Assembly (NCBI GenBank): GCA_937949555.1
Contig: CALEDV010000071.1
Coordinates: 1-34,880, forward strand
DNA length: 34,880 nt
Reading direction: 5' to 3'
From: an uncultured bacterium
GTDB lineage: Bacteria; Nitrospirota; Thermodesulfovibrionia; Thermodesulfovibrionales; Dissulfurispiraceae
Of the stretch, positions 1-6,970 are shown piece after piece. Under the pieces are notes generated by a model. That model was not told the origin of the DNA. It saw nothing but the letters and a program-made list of their open reading frames with translations, and did not search any database. Every line of letters begins with the position of its first letter. The stretch's first letter is position 1. Made by a program: the position numbers and the translations under genes.

Positions 1-2
1 TT

Positions 3-83
3 CGTGAAAAAGAGATTACAACACCAAAAGATTTTGGGGATTTTTCCAGACTTCAGATTTTTGATGTGATACTCGAAGAATAG
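3..83 (+). CDS. C-terminal end of an unidentified protein (cut by window start)
   Basis: An open frame runs from the window edge to a TAG and encodes about 26 residues ending in IFDVILEE. The composition looks like ordinary protein, but it is too short to assign to a family. The frame is chosen only because it stays open to the edge; another frame is also open for about 20 codons. No function can be given. Confidence 0.3.
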   Translation, partial: REKEITTPKDFGDFSRLQIFDVILEE

Positions 84-149
84 AGTAAATAGAACCCTTA
101 TTCTTAATGGGCATTTTAACAGAGATACTCAAGGAAAAAAAAGAGACCG

Positions 150-290
150 ATGGATAGAGAAGTAACAGATATCAAGATTGGAGATCTACTCCCATCGCAT
201 ACACCTGACAGGTCAAAACTAATAATCCAAGACCTGACCCCCTTGTTTCCAATCCTTCTGTCTATCCAAAGGAGGTCAAGCCCCAGATGA
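150..290 (+). CDS. Small unrecognised ORF, possibly a decayed gene fragment
   Basis: This 46-codon frame starts with ATG after a purine-rich stretch and ends in a TGA that overlaps the ATG of the next small ORF (ATGA). I do not recognise the product. Short plausible frames follow each other in all three phases between about 106 and 679: a 16-codon ORF at 106, this one, then those at 287 and 527. This pattern suits the remains of one or two frameshifted genes at least as well as a set of real small proteins. Confidence 0.15.
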   Translation: MDREVTDIKIGDLLPSHTPDRSKLIIQDLTPLFPILLSIQRRSSPR

Positions 291-505
291 AAAAGATAGA
301 ATCAGGCAATTTTGAACCAAAGGACATAGATATATTTCAGTCCCTTCAATGGGCATATGCAAAGAGGATGGTCAATAGGTCCCTAAAAGACTCTTTTATA
401 GTTAGAGAGGTCAAGGACCATAGGTTGCCTGAGCCCACATGCAAAGACATGGGCAAGCGAAGAGACAATGATTATAAACATGTGCCTATTAAAGCGGATA
501 GATGA
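287..505 (+). CDS. Small hypothetical protein, 72 aa
   Basis: The ATG is preceded by AAGGAGG at 269-275, a strong ribosome-binding site about 11 bases upstream, which is the best argument that it is translated. The product is hydrophilic and rich in Lys, Arg and Asp, with no membrane segment, Cys cluster or motif I recognise. The frame stays open, with protein-like composition, for about 25 codons upstream of the ATG back to a TGA near 206. The present ATG may therefore be internal to an older, broken gene. No function is assigned. Confidence 0.3.
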   Translation: MKKIESGNFEPKDIDIFQSLQWAYAKRMVNRSLKDSFIVREVKDHRLPEPTCKDMGKRRDNDYKHVPIKADR

Positions 506-526
506 GTTGAGAGTATAATTGTCTTA

Positions 527-679
527 ATGATTGAGCAGATTGTGAAACATCTACCAAAGGCCCCCCTCTTAGAGAGGCATCTTGAAATCTCCAGAGATCA
601 CGAAAAGGTCTGCCAATTTGTTAAGATACCTCAGAAAGGCTGTGAAGAACTTGGAGAGATGACTAACTTAGATGAATGA
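527..679 (+). CDS. Small ORF overlapping the start of the CDF exporter gene, 50 aa
   Basis: A 50-codon ATG frame whose TGA lies 5 bases inside the downstream exporter gene. The product has one internal Cys pair far apart (in VCQF and KGCEE) and several His residues, but no family is recognisable. It could be a short upstream cistron that couples translation to the exporter, or debris of a lost regulator. The short overlap and its position favour some coupling role, but there is no clear ribosome-binding site, so support is weak. Confidence 0.22.
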   Translation: MIEQIVKHLPKAPLLERHLEISRDHEKVCQFVKIPQKGCEELGEMTNLDE

Positions 680-1562
680 CAACGGTCAAAGACGGCTTGT
701 ATTGAGCCTAATAGTCTTAGCGGTAACATTTGCCGTTGAGGTTTTAGGCGGCATAATCAGCCATAGTCTTGCCCTTTTAAGCGATGCAGGGCATGTGCTT
801 ACAGACGCCCTTGCGCTCCTATTAAGTCTTGCAGCCGCAATGGTTATGAAAAAATTGCCTGACCACAGGGCTACATACGGTTATCAAAGGATAGGAATTC
901 TTGCTGCGCTTATAAACGGCGTGAGCCTTGTTGTGATAGCGATGTTTATCTTTGTTGAAGGATTTACCAGACTTAAGTCTCCACCCGAAATAGATTCAAA
1001 TTTAATGCTTGTCATTGCCACTGTTGGACTTATAGGCAATCTTATCATGGTATGGATACTCGGCCATAGGCATGAGGATTTAAACCTCAGAAGCGCTTGG
1101 CTTCATGTCATAGGCGACACAATATCCTCGGTAGCCGTTATAACGGCAGGACTTATTATAAAGTTTACAGGCTGGCTTATAGTTGACCCTATAGTCAGCG
1201 GATTGGTGGGGTTAATAATAGTTATTGGTGGTGTAAGGGTCGTAAAGGACTCCCTCTGGATATTCCTTGAACTGAGTCCTGCAGGGTTAAGGATAGATGA
1301 AATCAGGGATTCGCTTGCAAAGATATCAGGGGTCTTAAATATTCATGATGTCCACATATGGTCAATCGGTCATGGGATTGCCGCCTTTTCAGCCCATGTG
1401 CAGGTTTTAGACCAAAAAATAAGCGAGGCTGACGCCATAAGAAAAGAGATGGAACATGAACTCAGGCATCTTGGAATACTGCACACCGTTATCCAGATGG
1501 AAACTGTTCAATGCGATAAAAATGGACTCTATTGCTCACCCCAGGACCTTGGGTCTACATAA
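672..1562 (+). CDS. Cation diffusion facilitator (CDF/CzcD-like) metal exporter
   Basis: An inner-membrane antiporter that exports divalent metals such as Zn2+, Co2+ or Cd2+ in exchange for protons. The 296-residue product has about six membrane segments over residues 8-190. The CDF metal site is intact: H41 and D45 in DAGHVLTDA (segment 2) and H145 and D149 in LHVIGD (segment 5). The cytoplasmic C-terminal domain (about 205-296) contains HDVHIW, and two late Cys residues (C281, C288) could add metal binding. The His-rich loop between segments 4 and 5 is short (GHRHED). Length is typical. The ATG overlaps the end of a 50-codon ORF, and a GGAG lies about 16 bases upstream, so the ribosome-binding site is weak. 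Metal specificity cannot be read from the sequence. Confidence 0.93.
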   Translation: MNDNGQRRLVLSLIVLAVTFAVEVLGGIISHSLALLSDAGHVLTDALALLLSLAAAMVMKKLPDHRATYGYQRIGILAALINGVSLVVIAMFIFVEGFTRLKSPPEIDSNLMLVIATVGLIGNLIMVWILGHRHEDLNLRSAWLHVIGDTISSVAVITAGLIIKFTGWLIVDPIVSGLVGLIIVIGGVRVVKDSLWIFLELSPAGLRIDEIRDSLAKISGVLNIHDVHIWSIGHGIAAFSAHVQVLDQKISEADAIRKEMEHELRHLGILHTVIQMETVQCDKNGLYCSPQDLGST

Positions 1563-1907
1563 CAGGAGACCATCAAAGCTGATAGAAGGATCTGAATCAG
1601 GGTTATCAGTATCAATAACAAGGGTTAGGGGAAGCTTTCGATACAAAATAGCCTTTCAAATTATTGGGCTATGAAACTTCGCAATCAACTTGATTAAAGC
1701 CATGAAAGTCTGCATTAGAAAAGTCAGAAGTCAAAAATAAACTCATCCTCTGATTCAACGCTGCGGTGCATTACCGTGATACATTAGTAGGTGCTGGGAG
1801 TCCAAAAATATGCCTTGCAAGCCCTCAGGATTTTCTTTAAAACCTTTTATGCAGCCCTATTATTCAAAGGACATGAAGGCTATTAGATGAGAAATATGGA
1901 TAGCATC
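1563..1907. other. Non-coding gap between convergent genes
   Basis: About 345 bases between the CDF exporter and the cysteine-rich tail that follows the DUF134 gene. I see no ORF of convincing composition on either strand, no tRNA and no hairpin with a T-run. It is probably the eroded spacer between two convergent units. Confidence 0.5.
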
Positions 1908-1967
1908 TTAATTTTGGCAGCAACCACAGGGAGGCTGCTCATTGGAACAGTATTGTACTTGCTTTTT
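1908..1967 (-). pseudogene. In-frame Cys-rich tail of the DUF134 gene beyond a TAG stop
   Basis: Directly after the TAG at 1968-1970 the same frame continues for 19 codons to a TAA at 1908-1910, encoding KKQVQYCSNEQPPCGCCQN. Four cysteines, including a CGCC cluster, in such a short stretch look like a real metal-binding tail rather than random sequence. Either a nonsense mutation cut off the end of the DUF134 protein, or the TAG is read through at some level. The sequence alone cannot tell these apart. Confidence 0.45.
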
Positions 1968-2252
1968 CTACTGCTCTATCAGTATTGCAGACTGCTCTAT
2001 TATTGCCTTTATGGCCTTTTTTCTGGCGCTCATCAAGAGCCTCTGCACAGTGCCTCGTGATATGCCCATCCTTTGACCTGCCTCCGCTTGAGTGAGGTCA
2101 TCCATATCGCAGAGCTTCATTGCCTCAAGCTCGTCATGATTAAGCCTGATAATGGGCAGGTCTGTCATGGGAATCCCCATGGGCTTGAAGACCTGCCCCT
2201 TTAACCTATAAAAACTACAACTACATATCCTCTGTTTTTTACACCTTGGCAT
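1968..2252 (-). CDS. DUF134-family helix-turn-helix protein
   Basis: A 94-residue putative DNA-binding regulator. The N-terminus MPRCKKQR and the segment LNHDELEAMKLCDMDDLTQAEAG match the DUF134 layout. They are followed by a helix-turn-helix (about residues 54-80, TQAEAGQRMGISRGTVQRLL) and the conserved SARKKAI helix. Family genes often sit next to NifX/NifB-like cluster-binding proteins, as here, and the Cys residues near the N-terminus (C4, C10, C12) could bind metal. The ATG overlaps the stop of the truncated transporter upstream (TAATG) and has no ribosome-binding site of its own, so translation is probably coupled. The frame stops at TAG but continues into a Cys-rich tail. Confidence 0.82.
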   Translation of the reverse strand: MPRCKKQRICSCSFYRLKGQVFKPMGIPMTDLPIIRLNHDELEAMKLCDMDDLTQAEAGQRMGISRGTVQRLLMSARKKAIKAIIEQSAILIEQ

Positions 2253-2503
2253 TAGTGAGAAGGCCGAAAGACATTGCCGGAAATCACATTTTGCATAGTC
2301 TTATAGGCAACTATTATCCATATGACCACAAATACAGTCAAGGCAAAGAGATACAGAATATGACAAACTGTGCATCCTGTAACCTGAGATACTACCCCCG
2401 TGGCGATGGTCAGTGCGCCAAGGGGAAGCGCAGCAGTCCCCATCACAGAGGCATACCAGGCTGGAGAGAAGTTCTTTATTATAGAATTGATATTTTGCTC
2501 CAT
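2252..2503 (-). pseudogene. Truncated TDT-family (TehA/SLAC1-like) transporter, N-terminal fragment
   Basis: The 83-residue product begins MEQNINSIIKNFSPAWYASVMGT, matching the first helix of the tellurite-resistance/dicarboxylate transporter (TDT, TehA/SLAC1) family. It has a second hydrophobic helix (CTVCHILYLFALTVFVVIWI) and then ends at FRPSH. Intact members have about ten membrane helices and more than 300 residues, so roughly three quarters is missing. The start chosen has AAAAAGG overlapping the stop of the NifX-like gene. The stop is fused to the start of the DUF134 gene. A deletion that removed the rest of the transporter and the spacer would explain this. A functional mini-protein is possible but less likely. 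Confidence 0.6.
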
Positions 2504-2516
2504 GGCTTGTATTACA

Positions 2517-2939
2517 TTACCTTTTTTGAGATCCTTGGCCTGAACAACAGTCGTGTCCATGGCCGCCAAGGTGCATGTGTCCATGGGAATCGCACACCTC
2601 TGACATTGACATCTCCTTTAACTTGCCCTGCATGAAGAGGTTAAGGTTATCCTCTATGGTCTTTGCCTGAGCCTTAAAAACCTTTACTCCCTGTTGATAT
2701 AGTCCTCTGATTGCCCCCCCTCCGATACCACCTACCACAACAGCATCAACCCTGTTTTGACCTAAGGCCTTCATAGGGTTGCACTGACCCTGTTGGTGAT
2801 GCAAGTCTTGATTGATAAGGGGCTGAACATCTCTCGTCTCTGTGTCTACTACGATGAACTGTGGCGCTGAGCCAAAATGGTTATACACCTTGCTTGATAG
2901 ACCATCATTCTTTACTACTGCAAAACATACCTTCTTCAT
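2517..2939 (-). CDS. NifX/NifB-like iron-molybdenum cofactor-binding domain protein
   Basis: A 140-residue soluble protein of the dinitrogenase iron-molybdenum cofactor-binding fold (NifX/MTH1175-like), which in general carries or stores metal clusters. The domain covers residues 1-110: KKVCFAVVKNDGLSSKVYNHFGS, then RVDAVVVGGIGGGAIRGLYQQGVKVF. A His/Cys-rich tail follows (GHMHLGGHGHDCC), a good site for Fe, Ni, Zn or Cu. No other nitrogenase genes are in the window, so a role in nitrogen fixation is not implied. The start at 2939 is preceded by AAAGGAGG at optimal spacing, so an 11-codon longer in-frame ATG start inside the operator palindrome is unlikely. It heads the minus-strand unit with the transporter fragment and DUF134. 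Confidence 0.85.
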   Translation of the reverse strand: MKKVCFAVVKNDGLSSKVYNHFGSAPQFIVVDTETRDVQPLINQDLHHQQGQCNPMKALGQNRVDAVVVGGIGGGAIRGLYQQGVKVFKAQAKTIEDNLNLFMQGKLKEMSMSEVCDSHGHMHLGGHGHDCCSGQGSQKR

Positions 2940-2956
2940 AAAGGCCTCCTTTAAAG

Positions 2957-2976
2957 TAATGTGCATATGCACATTA
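2957..2976. promoter_or_regulatory. Perfect 20-bp palindromic operator candidate
   Basis: TAATGTGCATATGCACATTA is a perfect inverted repeat whose outer half overlaps the TATAAT box of the minus-strand NifX-like gene and whose centre lies near the expected transcription start. This is where a dimeric repressor would block RNA polymerase. Its form resembles sites of small winged-helix metal sensors (ArsR/SmtB type), and the DUF134 protein of the same unit is another candidate binder. The regulator is inferred; only the symmetry and position are seen. Confidence 0.6.
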
Positions 2977-3003
2977 TAAAAACTATGCAGTAATATTTGT
3001 CAA
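2973..3003 (-). promoter_or_regulatory. Sigma-70-type promoter of the NifX-like/DUF134 unit
   Basis: On the minus strand TTGACA (2998-3003) and TATAAT (2973-2978) both match consensus, separated by 19 bases, which is longer than ideal. Transcription would begin near 2966, leaving a leader of about 27 bases with AAAGGAGG before the ATG at 2939. Confidence 0.6.
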
Positions 3004-3030
3004 GCACAATGGAGCCTTATAGAATATCTA

Positions 3031-3108
3031 AGGGCATTTGCCTTTTTTAGTATAAATGCCCTATTAATGCCAGACAAACATCCTAATCAAAAAAAATCCC
3101 TATTAATG
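3031..3108. repeat. Inverted repeat and overlapping 11-bp direct repeat in the divergent intergenic region
   Basis: AGGGCATTT (3031-3039) is repeated in inverse as AAATGCCCT (3054-3062) across a 14-base loop. CCCTATTAATG occurs at 3059-3069 and again at 3098-3108, 39 bases apart, roughly four helical turns. The segment lies between the minus-strand NifX-like promoter and the SPFH operon start, so it may hold regulatory sites for the operon. No convincing -35/-10 pair for the operon was found. Confidence 0.35.
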
Positions 3109-3185
3109 TAATTTTGTATTAAAATAGACAACTTGTTTGCGACACAAAAAATATGCTAAGCAATCAATAAGGAGGCTCTGATCTT

Positions 3186-4301
3186 ATGGGAACTAACAAT
3201 GTGGTCTTCCTTGAGGTTATTGAATGGTTTGACAGCACCGGACAAGAGATGGTGCACAGGATCCCTGAGGAGGGTTCAGGGGAGATTAAGTTAGGCGCTC
3301 AATTGATTGTCAGAGAAAGTCAGTCAGGGGTCTTTTTTTATCATGGCAAGGCTTATGATGCCTTCCCTGCTGGGCGGCACACCCTTAAGACCGCTAACAT
3401 ACCCTTGCTTAATAAGGTGTTGAGCGTCCCATGGGGGCTAACAAGCCCTCTAAGGGCAGAGGTCTATTTTGTCAATATGAAGGTCTTTCCTAATCTCAAG
3501 TGGGGTACTCGGGATCCTGTGGCATTTAAGGACTCAGAATTGGGATTAATAAGGCTAAGGGCCTTTGGAATATTTAATGTTAGGGTCCTTCAGCCAGTGC
3601 TGTTTATCAACAGCCTCATTGGCACACAGGGCGTCTATACCACTGAGTCAATAGCCGATTTCCTTAGCAAGGTTATAGTGTCGAGATTTAATGATTACTT
3701 GGGTGAGAAGTTAGACACGATCTTTAATCTGCCTGGGCAGTATGAATCTATTGCATTGGGGCTTATGGAGAGATTACGGGAGGATTTTAAGCATTATGGA
3801 ATTGCCCTTCAAAGGCTCTATATAAGCTCAATTACGCCTCCTGAGGAGGTTCAAAAGGCCATCGATGACAAGAGCAGGCTTGCAGTCTTTGATGATATTA
3901 ACAAACTGCTCAAACTTAAAACAGCCATGGCTATTGAAAAGGTATCTGAAAGCCAGTCAGAGACCGGAAATGCCTTTGGTATGGGCATGGGTTTTATGAT
4001 GCCAGGGCTTTTTGCGGAAATGTTCAGAAATAAAGAAGATTCACCAAGGTCAGATTTAAGATGTGAAGAGTGCGGCAATCCTGTGCCCTCAGATGCAAGG
4101 TTCTGCCCCTCTTGCGGACATCAGATCATAATATTCAAGAAATGCCTATCCTGCGGTAAAAATCTACCACCAGCAGCGAGGTTTTGCCCCCGTTGTGGCC
4201 ATCCTGCAGATTCAGCTCCCTCAAAGAGGATATGTAGTAAGTGCAATGCTGAAAACCTCCCTGAATCTATATTCTGCAATCAGTGTGGTGAGAGGTTATA
4301 G
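3186..4301 (+). CDS. SPFH-domain protein with three C-terminal zinc ribbons (YdjI-like)
   Basis: A 371-residue SPFH/band-7 (virion-core-like, YdjI type) protein expected to assemble on the inner face of the membrane as a scaffold. Residues 1-245 form the SPFH region, including WGTRDPVAFKDSELGLIRLRAFG, and end in a helical part. A Gly/Met-rich hydrophobic stretch (GMGMGFMMPGLFAEMF, about 265-280) follows. Then come three CxxC...CxxC zinc ribbons at C293/296/307/310, C320/323/334/337 and C350/353/364/367. No N-terminal signal or transmembrane anchor is visible. AAGGAGG sits about 9 bases before the ATG. It is the first gene of a run that continues with another zinc-ribbon protein and flagellar stator genes. 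In Bacillus subtilis YdjI works with the zinc-ribbon protein YdjG and PspA-like YdjF; no PspA is present here. Confidence 0.85.
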   Translation: MGTNNVVFLEVIEWFDSTGQEMVHRIPEEGSGEIKLGAQLIVRESQSGVFFYHGKAYDAFPAGRHTLKTANIPLLNKVLSVPWGLTSPLRAEVYFVNMKVFPNLKWGTRDPVAFKDSELGLIRLRAFGIFNVRVLQPVLFINSLIGTQGVYTTESIADFLSKVIVSRFNDYLGEKLDTIFNLPGQYESIALGLMERLREDFKHYGIALQRLYISSITPPEEVQKAIDDKSRLAVFDDINKLLKLKTAMAIEKVSESQSETGNAFGMGMGFMMPGLFAEMFRNKEDSPRSDLRCEECGNPVPSDARFCPSCGHQIIIFKKCLSCGKNLPPAARFCPRCGHPADSAPSKRICSKCNAENLPESIFCNQCGERL

Positions 4302-4307
4302 GGCAAA

Positions 4308-5543
4308 TTGTCCAAAGGTCATATCAGTTACAATTGCCCTCAGTGTGGAGGGCCTGCAGAACTTGATGAAACTCATAGGGTATTTAGGTGCTCCTATTGC
4401 AAGACCTCTCTCTTTCTAATACCAAGCGATTACTTAAGATATTACATTGTTCCCAAAAACAAGATTGAGGGAGATATAATATATGTCCCCTATTGGAGGC
4501 TCAAAGGAACTGCCTATAGCTGCGTGAGATCAACAGTATCAAAGCAGTTGATTGAAAGGAGTTATAGGGCAATCGATGATGCCTATCTCCCACTCACCCT
4601 TGGCTACAGGACACAAACCTTGGACATGAGATTCATATCTCCTGAACAGGAAAACCTGTTAGTAAAGGAAAAGCATCTAAATAGACAGTATATTTATAAT
4701 GTTGATGAGGGTGATGTATTTTTGCCCAACATGGACCCTATATATCACAGGGCCTTTATAGGTGATTGTATCAACATAATCTATTCGCCCTATTTATTAA
4801 GAGATAATCACCTATATGACTCAGTCCTTAACAGAAAGGTAGAGGGGTTTAATGAGGACAGCCTTGCGTCTCTTACAGCAATGCAAAGATGTAAAGGATG
4901 GCAGGTCAAGTTTTTACCAACCCTTTGCCCTAATTGTGGATGGGACCTAAGAGGCGATGGAGACACCTTGGTCTTCCCCTGCACTAACTGCGACTCCCTA
5001 TGGGATATATCAGGGGGGCTACCTCGTAGGGTGTCCTATTATTTTATGCCCTCAGACCGGAGCGATGCCCTTTATCTGCCCTTTTGGAGGCTTGATGTGG
5101 TCTTCAGCAACATCACTATTGAATCCTACTCAGACCTTTTTCGTATTGCCAATCTCCCCAAGGTGCATAAGAAGGCATGGGATGAGATGAAACCCTATTT
5201 CTGGTGTCCTGCCTTTAAGGTGACACCAGAGGTCTTTTTGCGCCTGTGTAAACACCTTACCCTTACTGAAGGGGGCTTTGACCTAAAGGAACACCTTGAC
5301 TTAGGGGCCGTGCACAGTATAAATCTCTCCTATGAGAATGCTATTGAGGCCGTCAAGATAACCCTTGCTAATATATCCAGTGACAGGAAGAACTTTTATC
5401 CCCGTTTGCAGGAGATAGGGGTTTCTATCAGGGATAGTGCTATAGTATATATACCATTTATTGCCTCTGGCAGTGAGTTTGTCAATGATAGATTGAGGAT
5501 CAGTATCCATAAAAATACGCTTAAGACAGGAAAGAGGTTGTAG
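4308..5543 (+). CDS. Zinc-ribbon protein with two repeated ribbon/WRL modules
   Basis: A 411-residue protein without a named family that I can assign. It has two rubredoxin-like zinc ribbons (C10/C13/C28/C31 and C207/C210/C225/C228). Each is followed some 30 residues later by a similar strand, VPYWRLKG (60-67) and LPFWRLDV (257-264), and a third related strand IVYIPFIASG lies at 379-388. The protein therefore looks like a tandem duplication. No signal peptide or membrane helix is seen, so it is probably cytoplasmic. It starts with TTG only 6 bases after the SPFH gene, with GAGAGG upstream, and sits 3 bases before the MotA-like gene, so the three are cotranscribed. By position it may be the partner of the SPFH protein, as YdjG is of YdjI in Bacillus; that is inference. 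Confidence 0.72.
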   Translation: MSKGHISYNCPQCGGPAELDETHRVFRCSYCKTSLFLIPSDYLRYYIVPKNKIEGDIIYVPYWRLKGTAYSCVRSTVSKQLIERSYRAIDDAYLPLTLGYRTQTLDMRFISPEQENLLVKEKHLNRQYIYNVDEGDVFLPNMDPIYHRAFIGDCINIIYSPYLLRDNHLYDSVLNRKVEGFNEDSLASLTAMQRCKGWQVKFLPTLCPNCGWDLRGDGDTLVFPCTNCDSLWDISGGLPRRVSYYFMPSDRSDALYLPFWRLDVVFSNITIESYSDLFRIANLPKVHKKAWDEMKPYFWCPAFKVTPEVFLRLCKHLTLTEGGFDLKEHLDLGAVHSINLSYENAIEAVKITLANISSDRKNFYPRLQEIGVSIRDSAIVYIPFIASGSEFVNDRLRISIHKNTLKTGKRL

Positions 5544-5546
5544 TCA

Positions 5547-6302
5547 GTGGATTGGGCATCCTTTCTTGGATTGTTTATAGGCCTTGCCGCAATAGGGATC
5601 GGAAACATTATTGAGGGTGGCAACACTGGCCATTTGATACAGCTTGCCGCAGCCCTTATAGTGCTTGGGGGTACCTTTGGGGCAACCCTTTTGAGTTTTT
5701 CTATGGCAGACCTCTTAGGCGCCTTAAAGGCCTTGAAAAGGGTCTTTTTTGCCTCTACCTACGATGTCAATTATGTAATTGAAGACATACTAAGGATACT
5801 GGCCAAGGCAAGGAAGATAGGGATTATAGCCCTTGAGGGTGAGGTAAAAAATATAGAACACCCCTTTTTGAGAAAGGGATTGAATCTCATCATTGATGGG
5901 GTGCAACCTGCTATGGTGAAGGAGATCCTGTATAGAGAGATAGACACCTATGAGGATTCTCAGAGAAAGGTGGCTAAGGTCTATGAAACTGCTGGTGGTT
6001 ATGCCCCAACTATAGGCATCCTTGGTGCTGTGCTGGGTCTTATTCAGGTGATGCAGAATGTGACTGACCCCTCTAAGATAGGAAGCGGAATAGCCGTTGC
6101 CTTTGTTGCAACAATCTATGGGGTTGGTTCAGCAAACCTGCTTTTCTTGCCAATAGCAAAGAAGATAAACAACAGGACCAACGAGGAACTGGTAATTATG
6201 GAGTTGATAATAGAGGGGATTATGGGCATCGAGAGCGGCCTTAATCCCTATTTCCTCAAACAGAGACTACTTGCCTTTGTCTCGAAGGAGAAAAAGTCAT
6301 GA
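5547..6302 (+). CDS. motA: MotA/PomA-like flagellar motor stator subunit
   Basis: An inner-membrane proton or sodium channel subunit that, with MotB, forms the stator driving flagellar rotation. The 251-residue product has four membrane segments (about 4-22, 30-50, 150-172 and 182-203). Charged loop residues match the PomA pattern (R89, K90, E97, E99), and the two channel prolines are present (P154 in GYAPTIG and P202 in LLFLPIAKK). The length and GNIIEGG N-terminus place it with PomA/MotC-type subunits rather than E. coli MotA. It starts with GTG after AAAGAGG, 3 bases after the zinc-ribbon gene, and overlaps motB by 4 bases. A non-flagellar MotA/TolQ/ExbB relative is less likely given the MotB partner. 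Confidence 0.9.
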   Translation: MDWASFLGLFIGLAAIGIGNIIEGGNTGHLIQLAAALIVLGGTFGATLLSFSMADLLGALKALKRVFFASTYDVNYVIEDILRILAKARKIGIIALEGEVKNIEHPFLRKGLNLIIDGVQPAMVKEILYREIDTYEDSQRKVAKVYETAGGYAPTIGILGAVLGLIQVMQNVTDPSKIGSGIAVAFVATIYGVGSANLLFLPIAKKINNRTNEELVIMELIIEGIMGIESGLNPYFLKQRLLAFVSKEKKS

Positions 6303-6937
6303 CAAGAAGGAGAAAGCCCAAGCAAGAGCATGAAAACCATGAACGATGGCTAATATCTTACGCCGATTTTATTACCCTACTGTTTACCTTTTTTGCTGCC
6401 CTTTATGCCCTTTCCTATATGGATAAGGTAAAGGTCGAGAAATTCAGCGGTTCCCTTAGACAGGCCTTCTCTGTAATTGAGCAACCTATAGTCCTATTCG
6501 AGGAGAGAACAGCCATGGTCATTGAGGACATAAGACAGACTATTCATGATGCCCCGGGCGTATCTTTCAAAAGGGACTCAAGGGGCACTGTTATTACCCT
6601 CTCTGATGCCGTTGCCTTTGCCTCTGGTTCGGCAGATCTGAAGGAAGAGATCAAACCACTGCTTGATAAGGTTGCTCTGGTCTTAAAGAGGCATATGACA
6701 AGGGTGAATATAGAAGGCCATACTGACAATGTCCCTGTAGGAGGGCCTATGTATCCTTCAAACTGGGAGTTGTCTTTAGGAAGGGCAGCAAGTGTCCTGA
6801 GATATTTACTTGACCAAGGGCTGCCCCCACAAAACTTCTCTATAGCGGGATATGGCGAGTATAGGCCTATTGCCGATAATGACACCCCTGAAGGTAGGGC
6901 AAAAAATCGAAGGGTCGAGATCATAATACTGCCTTGA
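6299..6937 (+). CDS. motB: MotB-like stator subunit with OmpA-type peptidoglycan-binding domain
   Basis: The 212-residue partner of the upstream MotA/PomA-like protein. A basic N-terminus is followed by one membrane helix with the plug-and-channel motif WLISYADFITLLFTFF; D23 corresponds to the ion-binding Asp (D32 of E. coli MotB). The periplasmic OmpA/MotB domain (about 95-212) includes VNIEGHTDNVPV, the NWELSLGRA helix and the GRAKNRRVEI peptidoglycan-binding motif. It is short compared with E. coli MotB (308), mainly in the linker, as in PomB/MotB of many non-enteric bacteria. The start overlaps the motA stop (ATGA). Which ion is used cannot be read with confidence. Confidence 0.93.
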   Translation: MTRRRKPKQEHENHERWLISYADFITLLFTFFAALYALSYMDKVKVEKFSGSLRQAFSVIEQPIVLFEERTAMVIEDIRQTIHDAPGVSFKRDSRGTVITLSDAVAFASGSADLKEEIKPLLDKVALVLKRHMTRVNIEGHTDNVPVGGPMYPSNWELSLGRAASVLRYLLDQGLPPQNFSIAGYGEYRPIADNDTPEGRAKNRRVEIIILP

Positions 6938-6970
6938 ATATTTGTGTTATAATTATTACCTTCTAAGACA

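Noticed and set aside
2246-2635. A 129-codon plus-strand frame over the NifX-like/TDT region
   Set aside because: It is antisense to the better supported minus-strand genes and has no ribosome-binding site or family resemblance.
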